DNA from: an uncultured Clostridia bacterium
GTDB taxonomy: Bacteria > Bacillota > Clostridia > Oscillospirales > CAG-272
NCBI GenBank assembly: GCA_947631765.1
Contig: CANRMP010000005.1
Location: 1-64,000 of the forward strand
Length of the DNA: 64,000 nt
Reading direction: 5' to 3'
Under the pieces are notes generated by a model. It saw only the letters and a program-made list of their open reading frames with translations, was not told where the DNA came from and ran no database searches. Shown here one piece after another: positions 7,468 to 15,040 of this stretch (positions within the stretch are counted from its first letter, which is position 1; the number at the start of each line of letters is the position of its first letter). A program made the translations under genes and the position numbers.

Positions 7468-9939
7468 TCATGCAAGCGAGCCGTCGCCCTGCGGCGCACC
7501 CGTTTCGCTGTCCCGCTTGGTAACGGTCAGGTTCCACTTTTTCAGCGGGTTATCCACCGACTTTTGGGTGACCGTATTCCATTCCACAACGGCGCTCTGC
7601 ACATCAGGAATGACGTATCGGTCGGGACTGCCCACCTCTTCCAGAAGATAGTCCTTCCCGATGAGAATGTCCGTAAAATACGCCTTGCCGTCTGCACCAA
7701 CCGTTGCATATTCGTCCACCGTAAGGCCGCTGTAGGATTTGCCGTAGAGGTGAAATCGAAGCCCCTCCTGAAGCCCATCTTCGGCGGTTTTGGTGACGGT
7801 CAGATCGCCGCGTTTGAGGTTATTCTCGAAGTCTTTGTTTGTGACTTTATTCCACTCGATGTCGGCTGTTTGATCGTCCGGCACAACATATCGGTCAGGC
7901 GTTCCGACTTCTTCCAGCGTATATCCTGTACCAATCAACACGTCTTTGAAATATGCCTTGCCGTCTTTTCCGACCGTAGCATACTCATCAACTTTGCTTC
8001 CGCTGTACGATGTTCCGTACAGATGAAATCTCATTCCTTCGGTCAGTCCGTCCTCGGCGGTTTTAGTGACGGTGAGATTGCCTCGCTTGAGGTTGTTCTC
8101 GAAGTCTTTGTTTGTAACTTTGTTCCACTCGATGTCGGCGGTCTGCTTGTCGGGGATGACGTATCTGTCAGGCGTTCCGACTTCTTCCAGCGTATATCCT
8201 GTACCAATCAACACGTCTTTGAAATATGCCTTGCCGTCTCTTCCGACCGTAGCGTACTCATCAACTTTGCTTCCGCTGTACGACGTTCCGTACAGATGAA
8301 ATCTCATTCCTTCGGTCAGTCCGTCCTCGGCGGTCTTGGTGACTGTCAGATCGCCGCGCTTGAGGTTGTTGTCAAAAGTTTTGTTCGTAACTTTGTTCCA
8401 CTCGATTTCCACGGTCTGATCGTCAGGTACAACATATCTGTCCGGGGTATCCACTTCTTCGAGGGTGTAGCTCGTCCCCACAAGCACATCCCTAAAATAT
8501 GCCTTACCGTCCGAACCGACGATGGCATACTCATCCACCGCAAGTCCGGAGAGCGAAGTCCCAAACAGGTGAAATTTCACACCCTCGTCCAATCCGTCCT
8601 CGGCAACTTTTCTGACGGTGAGATCGCCACGCTTCAGTTTATTATTGAAGGTCACAGTCGCCGTCTGCCCGGAAACCACCGTCACCGTCCGGCTTTCCTG
8701 CGGCTCGTATCTGTTTTCCGTTTGCTCGGTCACGGTATACACGCCGGGGCGAAGGTTATCAACCAGAATCTGTCCGCCGTTTTTGGTGGTGACGGTCTGA
8801 TTGATACCGTTGCCCTCCACACGGAACTTGACGCCGTCTACCTTGCCGTCCTCCGAGGTCTTGACGATTTTCATACCGCCGGACGTGGTCTGCACCTTTA
8901 GGAACGCCGGACAGGGATCGTTTCGTTCGGGTACGCCGGACACCATGTCCTGATTTTCGTCCTCATGTCCGGGTACGCTCCAGATCAGGAAATTGGTTGT
9001 CATCGTCGTCGAGTGGAGTTTGCGATTGAGTTTCACCGAAACGGCGTCGTTGATCGGGGTACTTGATGAAAGCGTCATCGTGTTCCCGCTTATGCTGACG
9101 CTCACACCGCCCGATGAAGTCAGCGAGTATTCGCTAAGAACACGATTCGTATCGGTCAGCGTAACGGTGTACTTGCCGTCCTTATACTCCATCGAATAGG
9201 TTGGGGCGCCGTAGGAGCTGCTGCTCGTAAAAGAGGGACGCACTTCGTGCTTTTCCATCTTTTCCAGAATAAGGTCGTAGTAATATTTCAGGTACTTGTT
9301 GGAGGTATACTGCTCGGTCATCGTCCCGGTGTATCCCTCAATCGGGTGGCTTTTATCGTCAAGCTCCGTGGGGGAAGTGCGGAAACCGAGCGTGATCTGC
9401 CAGACGACGAGTTGGGTCGCGGCGTAGCTTGCATTGGCCTTATACGGCGTATCGATTCCTTCCATATTCGGATAGCCGTAGAGCAGGGCAAGACTCAGCA
9501 GGTCTTTCTGCTCCGGGGAAAGCATTTCATACTTGTTCCCGTGAGTAGGCTCCACCGAACCGATATACTCGTGGGAGTTCGGCAGCGGTACGCCGTGTTC
9601 GATGCAAAAGCAGTAGATATAGTCTTTGCCGTATACCCACTCGTCTTTGTCATCACTTATGCCGATTCGTTTTGCGGAGTAATCGTGCATACTGCGAAAC
9701 CCGTCGCTGACCCGCTGTCCGAATACGTTATCCTTGGCGCTGATTCCGTATCCGGCGCTGAACGTGTTTCCTTCCTCGTCTTTCAGAGTATAGTTCCACG
9801 AAACTTCCGCCGTCGCCATATCAAGAAGGCTGTCGGAAGCGGCATACGCCGTAAAAGGAACGAAAACCGACATCACGGTCACGACCGTCAGCAGCAGGGC
9901 AATCCATCTTCTTTTGCCCGATTTGAATATTCTTTTCAT
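7468..9939 (-). CDS. Adhesin N-terminal part: signal peptide, thioester domain, Cna-B repeats
   Basis: The 823-residue frame begins MKRIFKSGKRRWIALLLTVV, a Sec signal peptide ending near FTAYAASD, after an AAAGGACAAAGCAA site. Residues of about 40 to 215 form a thioester (TQXA-type) domain: YCFCIEHGVPLP supplies the Cys and YAATQLVVWQITLGF the Gln, a bond used for covalent attachment to host or neighbouring surfaces in Gram-positive adhesins. Cna-B repeats follow. Four units of about 91 residues each start LKRGDLTVTKTAEDG and contain GYTLEEVGTPDRYV; the middle two are almost identical in DNA. The frame stops at TGA (7468-7470) in the middle of a SpaA unit (GAPQGDGSLA), with the expected continuation AVYGIY in the same frame. 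If unreversed, the product would be secreted without an anchor. Confidence 0.88.
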   Translation of the reverse strand: MKRIFKSGKRRWIALLLTVVTVMSVFVPFTAYAASDSLLDMATAEVSWNYTLKDEEGNTFSAGYGISAKDNVFGQRVSDGFRSMHDYSAKRIGISDDKDEWVYGKDYIYCFCIEHGVPLPNSHEYIGSVEPTHGNKYEMLSPEQKDLLSLALLYGYPNMEGIDTPYKANASYAATQLVVWQITLGFRTSPTELDDKSHPIEGYTGTMTEQYTSNKYLKYYYDLILEKMEKHEVRPSFTSSSSYGAPTYSMEYKDGKYTVTLTDTNRVLSEYSLTSSGGVSVSISGNTMTLSSSTPINDAVSVKLNRKLHSTTMTTNFLIWSVPGHEDENQDMVSGVPERNDPCPAFLKVQTTSGGMKIVKTSEDGKVDGVKFRVEGNGINQTVTTKNGGQILVDNLRPGVYTVTEQTENRYEPQESRTVTVVSGQTATVTFNNKLKRGDLTVRKVAEDGLDEGVKFHLFGTSLSGLAVDEYAIVGSDGKAYFRDVLVGTSYTLEEVDTPDRYVVPDDQTVEIEWNKVTNKTFDNNLKRGDLTVTKTAEDGLTEGMRFHLYGTSYSGSKVDEYATVGRDGKAYFKDVLIGTGYTLEEVGTPDRYVIPDKQTADIEWNKVTNKDFENNLKRGNLTVTKTAEDGLTEGMRFHLYGTSYSGSKVDEYATVGKDGKAYFKDVLIGTGYTLEEVGTPDRYVVPDDQTADIEWNKVTNKDFENNLKRGDLTVTKTAEDGLQEGLRFHLYGKSYSGLTVDEYATVGADGKAYFTDILIGKDYLLEEVGSPDRYVIPDVQSAVVEWNTVTQKSVDNPLKKWNLTVTKRDSETGAPQGDGSLA
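7530..8620 (-). repeat. Tandem 273-bp repeats encoding Cna-B units
   Basis: Four successive units with a 91-codon period. The two central units (roughly 7790-8335) are near-identical in DNA; for example the segment AGATGAAATCTCATTCC recurs exactly 273 bases apart (8021 and 8294). They are coding repeats of the adhesin and a likely site of unit gain and loss. Confidence 0.8.
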
Positions 9940-9972
9940 TTGCTTTGTCCTTTCTTATTTGCTTTTGGGCGC

Positions 9973-10006
9973 AAAAAAAGCGCCGGGACTTTTTTCGTCT
10001 CGGCGC
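9973..10006 (-). terminator. Intrinsic terminator after the lipoprotein gene
   Basis: On the minus strand a 10-bp stem with one mismatch (GCGCCGAGAC with GTCCCGGCGC) closes a GAAAAAA loop and is followed by TTTTTTT. It lies between the lipoprotein stop and the adhesin start, so the adhesin needs its own promoter or read-through. Confidence 0.8.
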
Positions 10007-10032
10007 CAAGCGCTTATATAACTTTTATTTTT

Positions 10033-10953
10033 TCATCCGCCGTAAATCACGGCGAAGGCTATCTCTCCGTCCGCGTCGATTTGCACGACTTTGTAGGGCA
10101 TGACGCTTGACGGTACGCCTTTTTTGGAATCCGTCGCCGCCTTGTATATGCGGTCGACATGGAGTTTGAGAATCTCGATCACACCGTCCACGCCGTCGTA
10201 TTTCACGCTCGGCGCGCCAAACCAGCCGACCTCCCAGCCGAACTCCATAGCGTCGTCCCATTCGAAAGTGAACCCCTTGTCCCGATAGCTTTCGGCGTAG
10301 GCTCTGACTTCGGCTATAATTCGGTCGAAGTCCGCCTGTGTCGGTTCTTTCGGCGGTTCCGGTTCTTCGGGCGCAGGCGGTTCTTCCGTTACGGGCGGTT
10401 CCGTAGGCTTTGGCGGTTCGGTCGTTACGGGCGGTTCCGTCTTTGGCGGATTCACCGGTTCGGGAGGTTCTTCCGTTTTCGGAGGTTCGGGCGCAGGCGG
10501 CACGGTCTTGGGGGATTCGGTTTCGGGCGGTTCTTCCGTCACGGAGGGATTCGCGGTTTCCGAAACAGGCGGCAATCCTTGCGGCTTTTGCGTTTCTGCC
10601 GGCTTATCCGCTTCTGCGGTTTCGACCGCATTGGCCGTTTCCGGGACGTCGCTTTCGGAGGCTTTCGCCTCGTCTGTCGCTGTGTCATGCGAGGAATCCG
10701 GCGCGTTCGGCATAGAAGCGTCCGTTTTTTCGGTCAGGATTTCCGGCTCGGCGTTTTCCGGCTCGACCCTTTCGGGTGTCGCCATCGTCTCCTGTTCGGC
10801 GATCGTCTCCGGTATGCGGTCGTCCCCGTTACCGGCCGAAGAAAAGGTCTGTGCAAAGAATGTTTTTGCTTCCTGCGGCGGCAAACTTCCCGTCACACAT
10901 CCAGTTGCTGTCAGCGCTAAAAGCAGCACAAATGCGAAAATCATGCGTTTCAT
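10033..10953 (-). CDS. Proline/glutamate-rich lipoprotein, 306 aa
   Basis: The start MKRMIFAFVLLLALTATGC is a lipoprotein signal peptide with lipobox LTATGC (Cys19), preceded by AAAAGGAGATGGTCGT. After the Cys comes a long low-complexity linker, residues about 40 to 200, rich in Pro, Glu and Thr with many PPETE/TEPPKPTE-like units; it would hold the domain away from the membrane. The C-terminal 100 residues are globular: QADFDRIIAEVRAYAESYRD, EWDDAMEFGWEVGWFGAPSV and a final IDADGEIAFAVIYGG. The C-terminal domain is not one I can name. It lies between parB and the adhesin and ends in a strong terminator, so it probably belongs with the partition genes' transcript. The surface location suggests a role at the cell envelope in transfer or attachment (inference). 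Confidence 0.75.
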   Translation of the reverse strand: MKRMIFAFVLLLALTATGCVTGSLPPQEAKTFFAQTFSSAGNGDDRIPETIAEQETMATPERVEPENAEPEILTEKTDASMPNAPDSSHDTATDEAKASESDVPETANAVETAEADKPAETQKPQGLPPVSETANPSVTEEPPETESPKTVPPAPEPPKTEEPPEPVNPPKTEPPVTTEPPKPTEPPVTEEPPAPEEPEPPKEPTQADFDRIIAEVRAYAESYRDKGFTFEWDDAMEFGWEVGWFGAPSVKYDGVDGVIEILKLHVDRIYKAATDSKKGVPSSVMPYKVVQIDADGEIAFAVIYGG

Positions 10954-11089
10954 ACGACCATCTCCTTTTCGCCTCCATTCTATAAAAGATTTTTCTTTTT
11001 TGCAAAGATGCGATTACCCTTTGATTCCTTTTCGGCTGGTCGGTTGCTTTCTAAAGGGTTAGAGTGTGGGAAAGGGGGTGATCTTCCTA

Positions 11090-12037
11090 CTACCTCGAAT
11101 CCCGTTCGGAGCGGCTTTTGAGAAATTTGCGATAGTGTTCGAGTGCCTTGCAAACGTAATCCTCCCTTTGACTGAGCGGAATACTGCTTGGAATCAACTC
11201 CTTGAGCCTGTCGCCCCGAAGAACGAACCTGTCCTTCTGATTCGGTTTCTGCTCGGACATGATGGCAGAGATCGCTTCGGTGGTCAGTCTGCCCTCGTCG
11301 AACATCTTTCTCATTCGGATGGTCTGATCGTGGGACGGGGTGCAGTCGTTCAAGTCGATTTCCTCCACCACGTCCCGTTGGCAGTCCTCGTCGAGGTAGG
11401 ACAGCTCCACGGCGGGGCGCATTTTTATGCGCCCTTCATCTACAAATTCAAGCAGCTCGGGAACAAGGTTTGTTAGACGAATGAAACGGCGCACTTGGTC
11501 TTTACTATCCCCAAGTTCTTCGCCGACTACCGCCGCCGAAACTTTTCCCCGCTCCAACTTCTGCGCCAGTGGCGTAGAAGTCAAATCTGTGCGTTGACCT
11601 TGCCTATTCATAGCCTCTAAACGCATTTTGTAGGCAAAGGCTTTCTCGCTGGGAAAAATCTGCGACCGCTGGAAGTTGCTTTCCACCATCAGAATGGTCG
11701 CTTCCTCCTTGTTCAGCTCTACGACCTCGCATCGCAGGGTGTCCATTCCCGCAAGCTCGCAGGCTCGCTTTCGCCGGTGTCCCGAAACGATCTCATACCG
11801 CCCATCTTCCTTTTGGCGAACCGTAGCCGGAGTAATCACCCCGCGCTCCTTCACGCTTTCCACGAGTTGAAGCATATCTTCATCGTCCCTTACCTTAAAG
11901 GGATGATCGGGAAAACCGTCGATCTCGCTTAGCGGAATGTCCCGGATTTTCGCCAGCTTCGCCTCGTCCCGTTCCTCCTGCGAGGAGAACAGATCATCGA
12001 GCGTCGGAAGCGTGAAGTCGCTCTTTCGTCCTGCCAT
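11090..12037 (-). CDS. parB: ParB-family partition protein
   Basis: A 315-residue ParB/Spo0J-like protein. An N-terminal region (IPLSEIDGFPDHPFKVRDD) leads into the ParB CTPase fold with the GHRRKRA motif near residue 87 and ESNFQR, which bind CTP and phosphate in the family. Next is a helix-turn-helix core around residues 160-200 (GKVSAAVVGEELGDSKDQVR, RFIRLTNLVPELLEFVDEG). Such proteins bind centromere-like parS sites and activate ParA for segregation of plasmids and of excised conjugative elements. ATG 12037 follows AAGGAGGTGATCGCCG, and the gene overlaps the end of parA by 44 bp, which implies coupled translation. A chromosomal Spo0J is less likely because the neighbours are element genes. 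Confidence 0.9.
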   Translation of the reverse strand: MAGRKSDFTLPTLDDLFSSQEERDEAKLAKIRDIPLSEIDGFPDHPFKVRDDEDMLQLVESVKERGVITPATVRQKEDGRYEIVSGHRRKRACELAGMDTLRCEVVELNKEEATILMVESNFQRSQIFPSEKAFAYKMRLEAMNRQGQRTDLTSTPLAQKLERGKVSAAVVGEELGDSKDQVRRFIRLTNLVPELLEFVDEGRIKMRPAVELSYLDEDCQRDVVEEIDLNDCTPSHDQTIRMRKMFDEGRLTTEAISAIMSEQKPNQKDRFVLRGDRLKELIPSSIPLSQREDYVCKALEHYRKFLKSRSERDSR

Positions 12038-12818
12038 CGGCGATCACCTCCTTTGTGAATCCCGAGTACGCCTTTGCCACGCTGCTTGTCGGATCATACG
12101 CAAAAATGCTCATCCCCTTCGAGCATACCTCCGCCGCTTTGACCGCAATCGGAATCGGAGTACGGTAGATTTTCATCACGCCGCCAAACCCGGTTTGCAG
12201 GGCTTCCACCGTGCTTTTGGCAAGGTTCGTTCTCCCGTCCACAAGGGTCAGAAGGATTCCGTCCACTTTCAAATTGGAATTGACGTGCCGCTTGACCTTG
12301 TTTACCGTTTGAAGAAGCTGAGTCATGCCTTTTGCCGGAAGATACTGCGCCTGTACCGGGATAATGACGCTGTCCGCCGCGACAAGCGCGTTCAGCGTGA
12401 CCATGCCGAGGGACGGCATACAGTCTATAAGAATGTAGTCATAGTTTTCCTTGACCTCATTCAAATAGCTTCGCATTGCCGTTTCCCTGCACATGGCGGT
12501 AACAAGACTCATCTCCATTGTCGCAAGCTCCAAATTGGATGGGAGTAGATCGATTCCTTCCTTATGGGACAGAATCCCCGCAAAGGGATCTGTTCGCTCG
12601 TCCGAAATCACCTCTTTCAGTTTCGTCGCAAGCGTAATCGGGATGGCGTCCGTGTTCTGCCAGCCGAGGCAGGTGGTGAGATCGCCTTGTGGGTCGGCGT
12701 CCACAAGAAGCACGCGCTTTCCCTCACGGGCCAGTCCCACGCCGAGATTAACGGTCGTGGTTGTTTTTCCAACGCCTCCTTTCTGATTGCAGATCGCAAC
12801 CGTCTTACAGTTCTGCAT
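11994..12818 (-). CDS. parA: ParA-family partition ATPase
   Basis: A 274-residue Walker-type ParA/Soj ATPase. The deviant P-loop is NQKGGVGKTTTTVNLG near residue 10, with the signature lysine of the family; switch regions are VDADPQGDLTT and LIDCMPSLGMVTLNAL. ParA dimerises on ATP, binds DNA non-specifically and is released by ParB, which moves the bound replicon. The start at MQNCKTVAI (12818) is preferred over an in-frame ATG ten codons upstream because GGAAAGGAGAG lies inside those ten codons, ideally placed for the internal ATG. It is the first gene of a parA-parB unit and is preceded by a long structured non-coding region. Confidence 0.92.
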   Translation of the reverse strand: MQNCKTVAICNQKGGVGKTTTTVNLGVGLAREGKRVLLVDADPQGDLTTCLGWQNTDAIPITLATKLKEVISDERTDPFAGILSHKEGIDLLPSNLELATMEMSLVTAMCRETAMRSYLNEVKENYDYILIDCMPSLGMVTLNALVAADSVIIPVQAQYLPAKGMTQLLQTVNKVKRHVNSNLKVDGILLTLVDGRTNLAKSTVEALQTGFGGVMKIYRTPIPIAVKAAEVCSKGMSIFAYDPTSSVAKAYSGFTKEVIADGRTKERLHASDAR

Positions 12819-12963
12819 TGGCTTTTCTCTCCTTTCCTTATGATTCATAACCGCGCTTACGGCTATGTATCAGCCGGAACTATCTTTATCATAGAACCGG
12901 CTCATCATAAAACGCAGTATTTGTCCTCGACTCCCCCTGCGTATACCTTCGCATTCCGGGAAG

Positions 12964-13178
12964 CGTACAGGTTACGGTGTGCTGCACCGTATCATAGGAG
13001 TTTCACCTCTGCCGGTTTTCCGCCAGCCCCTTAGGGAAGTAGCATTATCCTTCCGGTTGTCATCGCCATATCGGGGGCAACCCGATACTCATAACGGGGA
13101 TTCTCGCTCTGCTCGCTTTTGCGAGGGTCTTGGCGTACCCGTTACGGTGGCTAATCGCCGGAATTAACGTCCTGTACG
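12964..13178 (-). ncRNA. Candidate structured RNA (seven helices, about 215 nt)
   Basis: Read on the minus strand, an outer 8-bp helix CGTACAGG (13171-13178) with CCTGTACG (12964-12971) closes a domain of further perfect or near-perfect helices. TAACGGG with CCCGTTA (13138-13144 with 13092-13098) encloses CTCGC-AAAA-GCGAG (13112-13125). Then follow ATCGGG/CCCGAT (13070-13086), GGAAG/CTTCC (13035-13054), CTGGCGG-AAAA-CCGGCAG with one mismatch (13009-13026), and TACGGTG/CACCGTA (12973-12991). That is far more ordered pairing than chance would give. It precedes parA, so it may be a leader RNA or an independent ncRNA. Its size and multi-arm form recall mobile-element RNAs such as HEARO/omega-RNA, but there is no IscB/IsrB gene here and the family is unproven. 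The strand was chosen because the A4 loops are in the minus sense. Confidence 0.55.
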
Positions 13179-13204
13179 TTTGCTTATTCAATTGTCAAAG
13201 TTCA

Positions 13205-13270
13205 CGGGGGAGTTTCACTCCGAATCGGAGTTTAATCATGTCCCTCTCACTTGTTCGGAGTGGGAAAGGC
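13205..13270. promoter_or_regulatory. Palindrome cluster, possible parS or operator
   Basis: A perfect palindrome CTCCGAATCGGAG (13218-13230) sits next to a further CACTTGTTCGGAGTGGG copy of the TCGGAG half site, and CGGGGGAGTTTCACTCC forms an overlapping inverted repeat. Partition operons often have ParB sites or ParA operators beside them, so this is a reasonable candidate centromere or operator. There is no direct proof. Confidence 0.4.
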
Positions 13271-13333
13271 CAAAAGTTAAGTCTGACCTGTAAAAAAATT
13301 CAATAAAATTTTGAAACCGATTATAGGGATTAT

Positions 13334-13368
13334 AAAACCGCGACAGTTTGTTCATGAGCCGTCGCGGT
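13334..13368 (-). terminator. Terminator of zinc-ribbon gene
   Basis: On the minus strand ACCGCGAC pairs with GTCGCGGT around the stop codon and is followed by TTTTATAAT. The upstream arm lies inside the last codons of the zinc-ribbon gene. Confidence 0.65.
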
Positions 13369-14785
13369 CAGTATGAAAGCCTTTATTTTCGGAGCGCTCT
13401 CGCCATTCGTAAAAGAGTCTGCGCACCTGACGGACGTCTTTTTTCTCATCGGAGATGATGAAAATATGTTTTTCCCTTAGCACATTCTTGATTCTCTTTG
13501 CAAGTTCAGCTTCCGTCATTCCTGACGGAAAAGCGACTTGCCGAATTTGAATCCCGTGCCTTGCACAGATGTATTTCTTTACTTCCTCTATATCCTTGTT
13601 ATATCTAACGCCAAACTCAATCGCTAACGCTTCGTCCGGCATATATGTATCAAGCAGCAGTCCGATCTTTTGGTCCGAGTCAAGTTCAATTCGTATGCCT
13701 TTCAACCGTGCATAATAGGCAGTCAACAGTTTTGGAAATGCGCACAAATATTCCGCTTCGCATACCCGACATTCCTCTTTGTCGATTGCACGCGCGGCGA
13801 CGGTCGCTTTCCATGAGTGTCCGTGCTTGCATTTCCACCACACGCAATACAGAGAGTTTCTTGAAATATGGTAGGGGGAAAACTTGCGGTTCTTCCCGAA
13901 ATCCCATTCCTTCAGTAAATACGGATCGGTAGTTGCCAAATCGTTATATCCGGGTTTCACCGCTCTATCTGCACACACGGGGCAGATCGTTCCGTGAATA
14001 CGGGAATACACGACCGACCTCCATTCATGCCCGCAGACCTTGCATTTCCACCATACATTCTGCCGTGACTTCACGCTGATACAATCAGGCGTCAAAGGGG
14101 CGTTTCGTTCCGACCATTCCTCTGCAAGCTCCGGGTACAGCGTTTGAAAATCATTGAATCCGGGTAACACAGTGATGCCGCTACAATAGGGGCATTTGCT
14201 CCCGCCCGAACGGGTGGAAATAAGAGTGTACCACTCATGTCCGTGACTGCATTTCCACCAAACCTTCTTATTGGCGAAAGCCATTACATCCGTAGGCTTC
14301 AAAGGTAAGTTCCGATCAGACCATTCGGCGGCAACTTCGGGGAAAAGGGATGCTAAGTCATTAAATCCAACTAAGACCTTGCGGTGTGAGCAGTACGGGC
14401 ATCCGCTATCCAGTTGAACCCGGTTTTTGATCTGCGCCACCCATTCGTGTCCGCATTTACCTTTCCATATTACTTTCTTATGAGAGCCGACCGTCACCAT
14501 TGTGGGCAAAAGCGGCTTATTCTTCTCCGACCACTCTGTGGCAAGTTCAGGCTTCACTGTGGCAAGGTCATTGAATCCCACAAGGATTCGTGCACCGGAG
14601 CAGATCGGACATTTTTCTCCGGCATGGCGGCTTTTGGCGCTTGCCGACCATTCATGCCCGCAGGCACCATGCCACCAATAGAGTTTATTGGAGCCGTATG
14701 ATACCGCTTCGGGAGTAAGCGGCGAATTTTTCTCCGACCACTCTGAAACAAGTTCCGGGTGAACGCTCGCAAAACTGTTTTCCAT
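13352..14785 (-). CDS. Five-fold zinc-ribbon protein with nuclease-like C-terminal domain
   Basis: The 477-residue protein starts MENSFASVHPELVSEWSEKN after AAGAGGCGATAATCGT. It carries five tandem units of about 69 residues, each with PEL-x-EWSEKN, a WWK-x-CGHEW turn, CPYCS and VLVGFND; this is the pattern of the probable zinc-ribbon family DUF4379. In the third and fifth copies the first Cys pair is altered to a CSHGHEW/CKHGHSW form. After residue 345 a different domain follows: ELDSDQKIGLLLDTYMPDEA then ALAIEFGVRYN, a D...(I)E pattern like Vsr or PD-(D/E)XK nucleases, with a C-terminal helical region (EAELAKRIKNVL). The combination suggests a DNA-binding and possibly cleaving protein. It is the right-most element gene, alone between two terminators. 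Nuclease activity is inferred. Confidence 0.8.
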   Translation of the reverse strand: MENSFASVHPELVSEWSEKNSPLTPEAVSYGSNKLYWWHGACGHEWSASAKSRHAGEKCPICSGARILVGFNDLATVKPELATEWSEKNKPLLPTMVTVGSHKKVIWKGKCGHEWVAQIKNRVQLDSGCPYCSHRKVLVGFNDLASLFPEVAAEWSDRNLPLKPTDVMAFANKKVWWKCSHGHEWYTLISTRSGGSKCPYCSGITVLPGFNDFQTLYPELAEEWSERNAPLTPDCISVKSRQNVWWKCKVCGHEWRSVVYSRIHGTICPVCADRAVKPGYNDLATTDPYLLKEWDFGKNRKFSPYHISRNSLYCVWWKCKHGHSWKATVAARAIDKEECRVCEAEYLCAFPKLLTAYYARLKGIRIELDSDQKIGLLLDTYMPDEALAIEFGVRYNKDIEEVKKYICARHGIQIRQVAFPSGMTEAELAKRIKNVLREKHIFIISDEKKDVRQVRRLFYEWRERSENKGFHTDRDGS

Positions 14786-14874
14786 ACGATTATCGCCTCT
14801 TGAGATACTTACTGAATAAAGTATACAGGAAAAAACGGAAAACGAACAGTTTGCGACTGCACAAAACGAAAAAA

Positions 14875-14904
14875 GCTCGCAGAAATCATGCGATCTCTGC
14901 GAGC
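14875..14904 (-). terminator. Intrinsic terminator upstream of zinc-ribbon gene
   Basis: On the minus strand GCTCGCAGA pairs perfectly with TCTGCGAGC and is followed by TTTTTTCGTTTTG. It shields the zinc-ribbon gene from lysS read-through. Confidence 0.75.
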
Positions 14905-14956
14905 AAAAGAGCAAGAAATATGCGATTTTTAAGCCCCTACGTCGCTTCCTGCACCG

Positions 14957-14978
14957 TTTGATGTAAGTTTGATGTAAG
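14957..14978. repeat. 11-bp tandem repeat at probable element edge
   Basis: The unit TTTGATGTAAG occurs twice head to tail, about 60 bp from the end of lysS. Short direct repeats like this act as arm-type integrase sites at the ends of integrative elements. No matching left end is in the window, so attachment-site function is inferred. Confidence 0.4.
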
Positions 14979-15040
14979 TTGTAAATTCCGGCTTTTTGAA
15001 AAGCCCGAAAAGTGGCTTAAAATAGGGGGTTCTGGAATTT

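Larger units (their letters stand above)
12819..13333 (-). other. Gene-free 515-bp region upstream of parA
   Basis: No convincing gene on either strand. It contains a candidate structured RNA (12964-13178), a palindrome-rich segment next to it (13205-13270), and near 13,193 a TTGACA-like hexamer on the minus strand without a well-spaced -10. The terminator of the zinc-ribbon gene closes it on the right. It is the leader or control region of the partition operon. Confidence 0.6.

Noticed and set aside
7468..7470. Selenocysteine or a genome-wide recoding of TGA
   Set aside because: Other genes here end in TGA (for example the ATGA overlaps at 1434 and 20001), the expected residue is Gly, and no selenocysteine insertion structure was seen.
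7530..8620. Evenly spaced repeats as a possible CRISPR array
   Set aside because: The unit is 273 bp and encodes Cna-B domains; there are no short repeats with spacers.
7564..8901. A 445-codon plus-strand frame
   Set aside because: Antisense to the Cna-B repeats; its length follows from the repeat codon bias.
12493..13034. Plus-strand frames opposite parA and its leader
   Set aside because: No ribosome site and no family signal; they lie antisense to parA or in the structured non-coding region.
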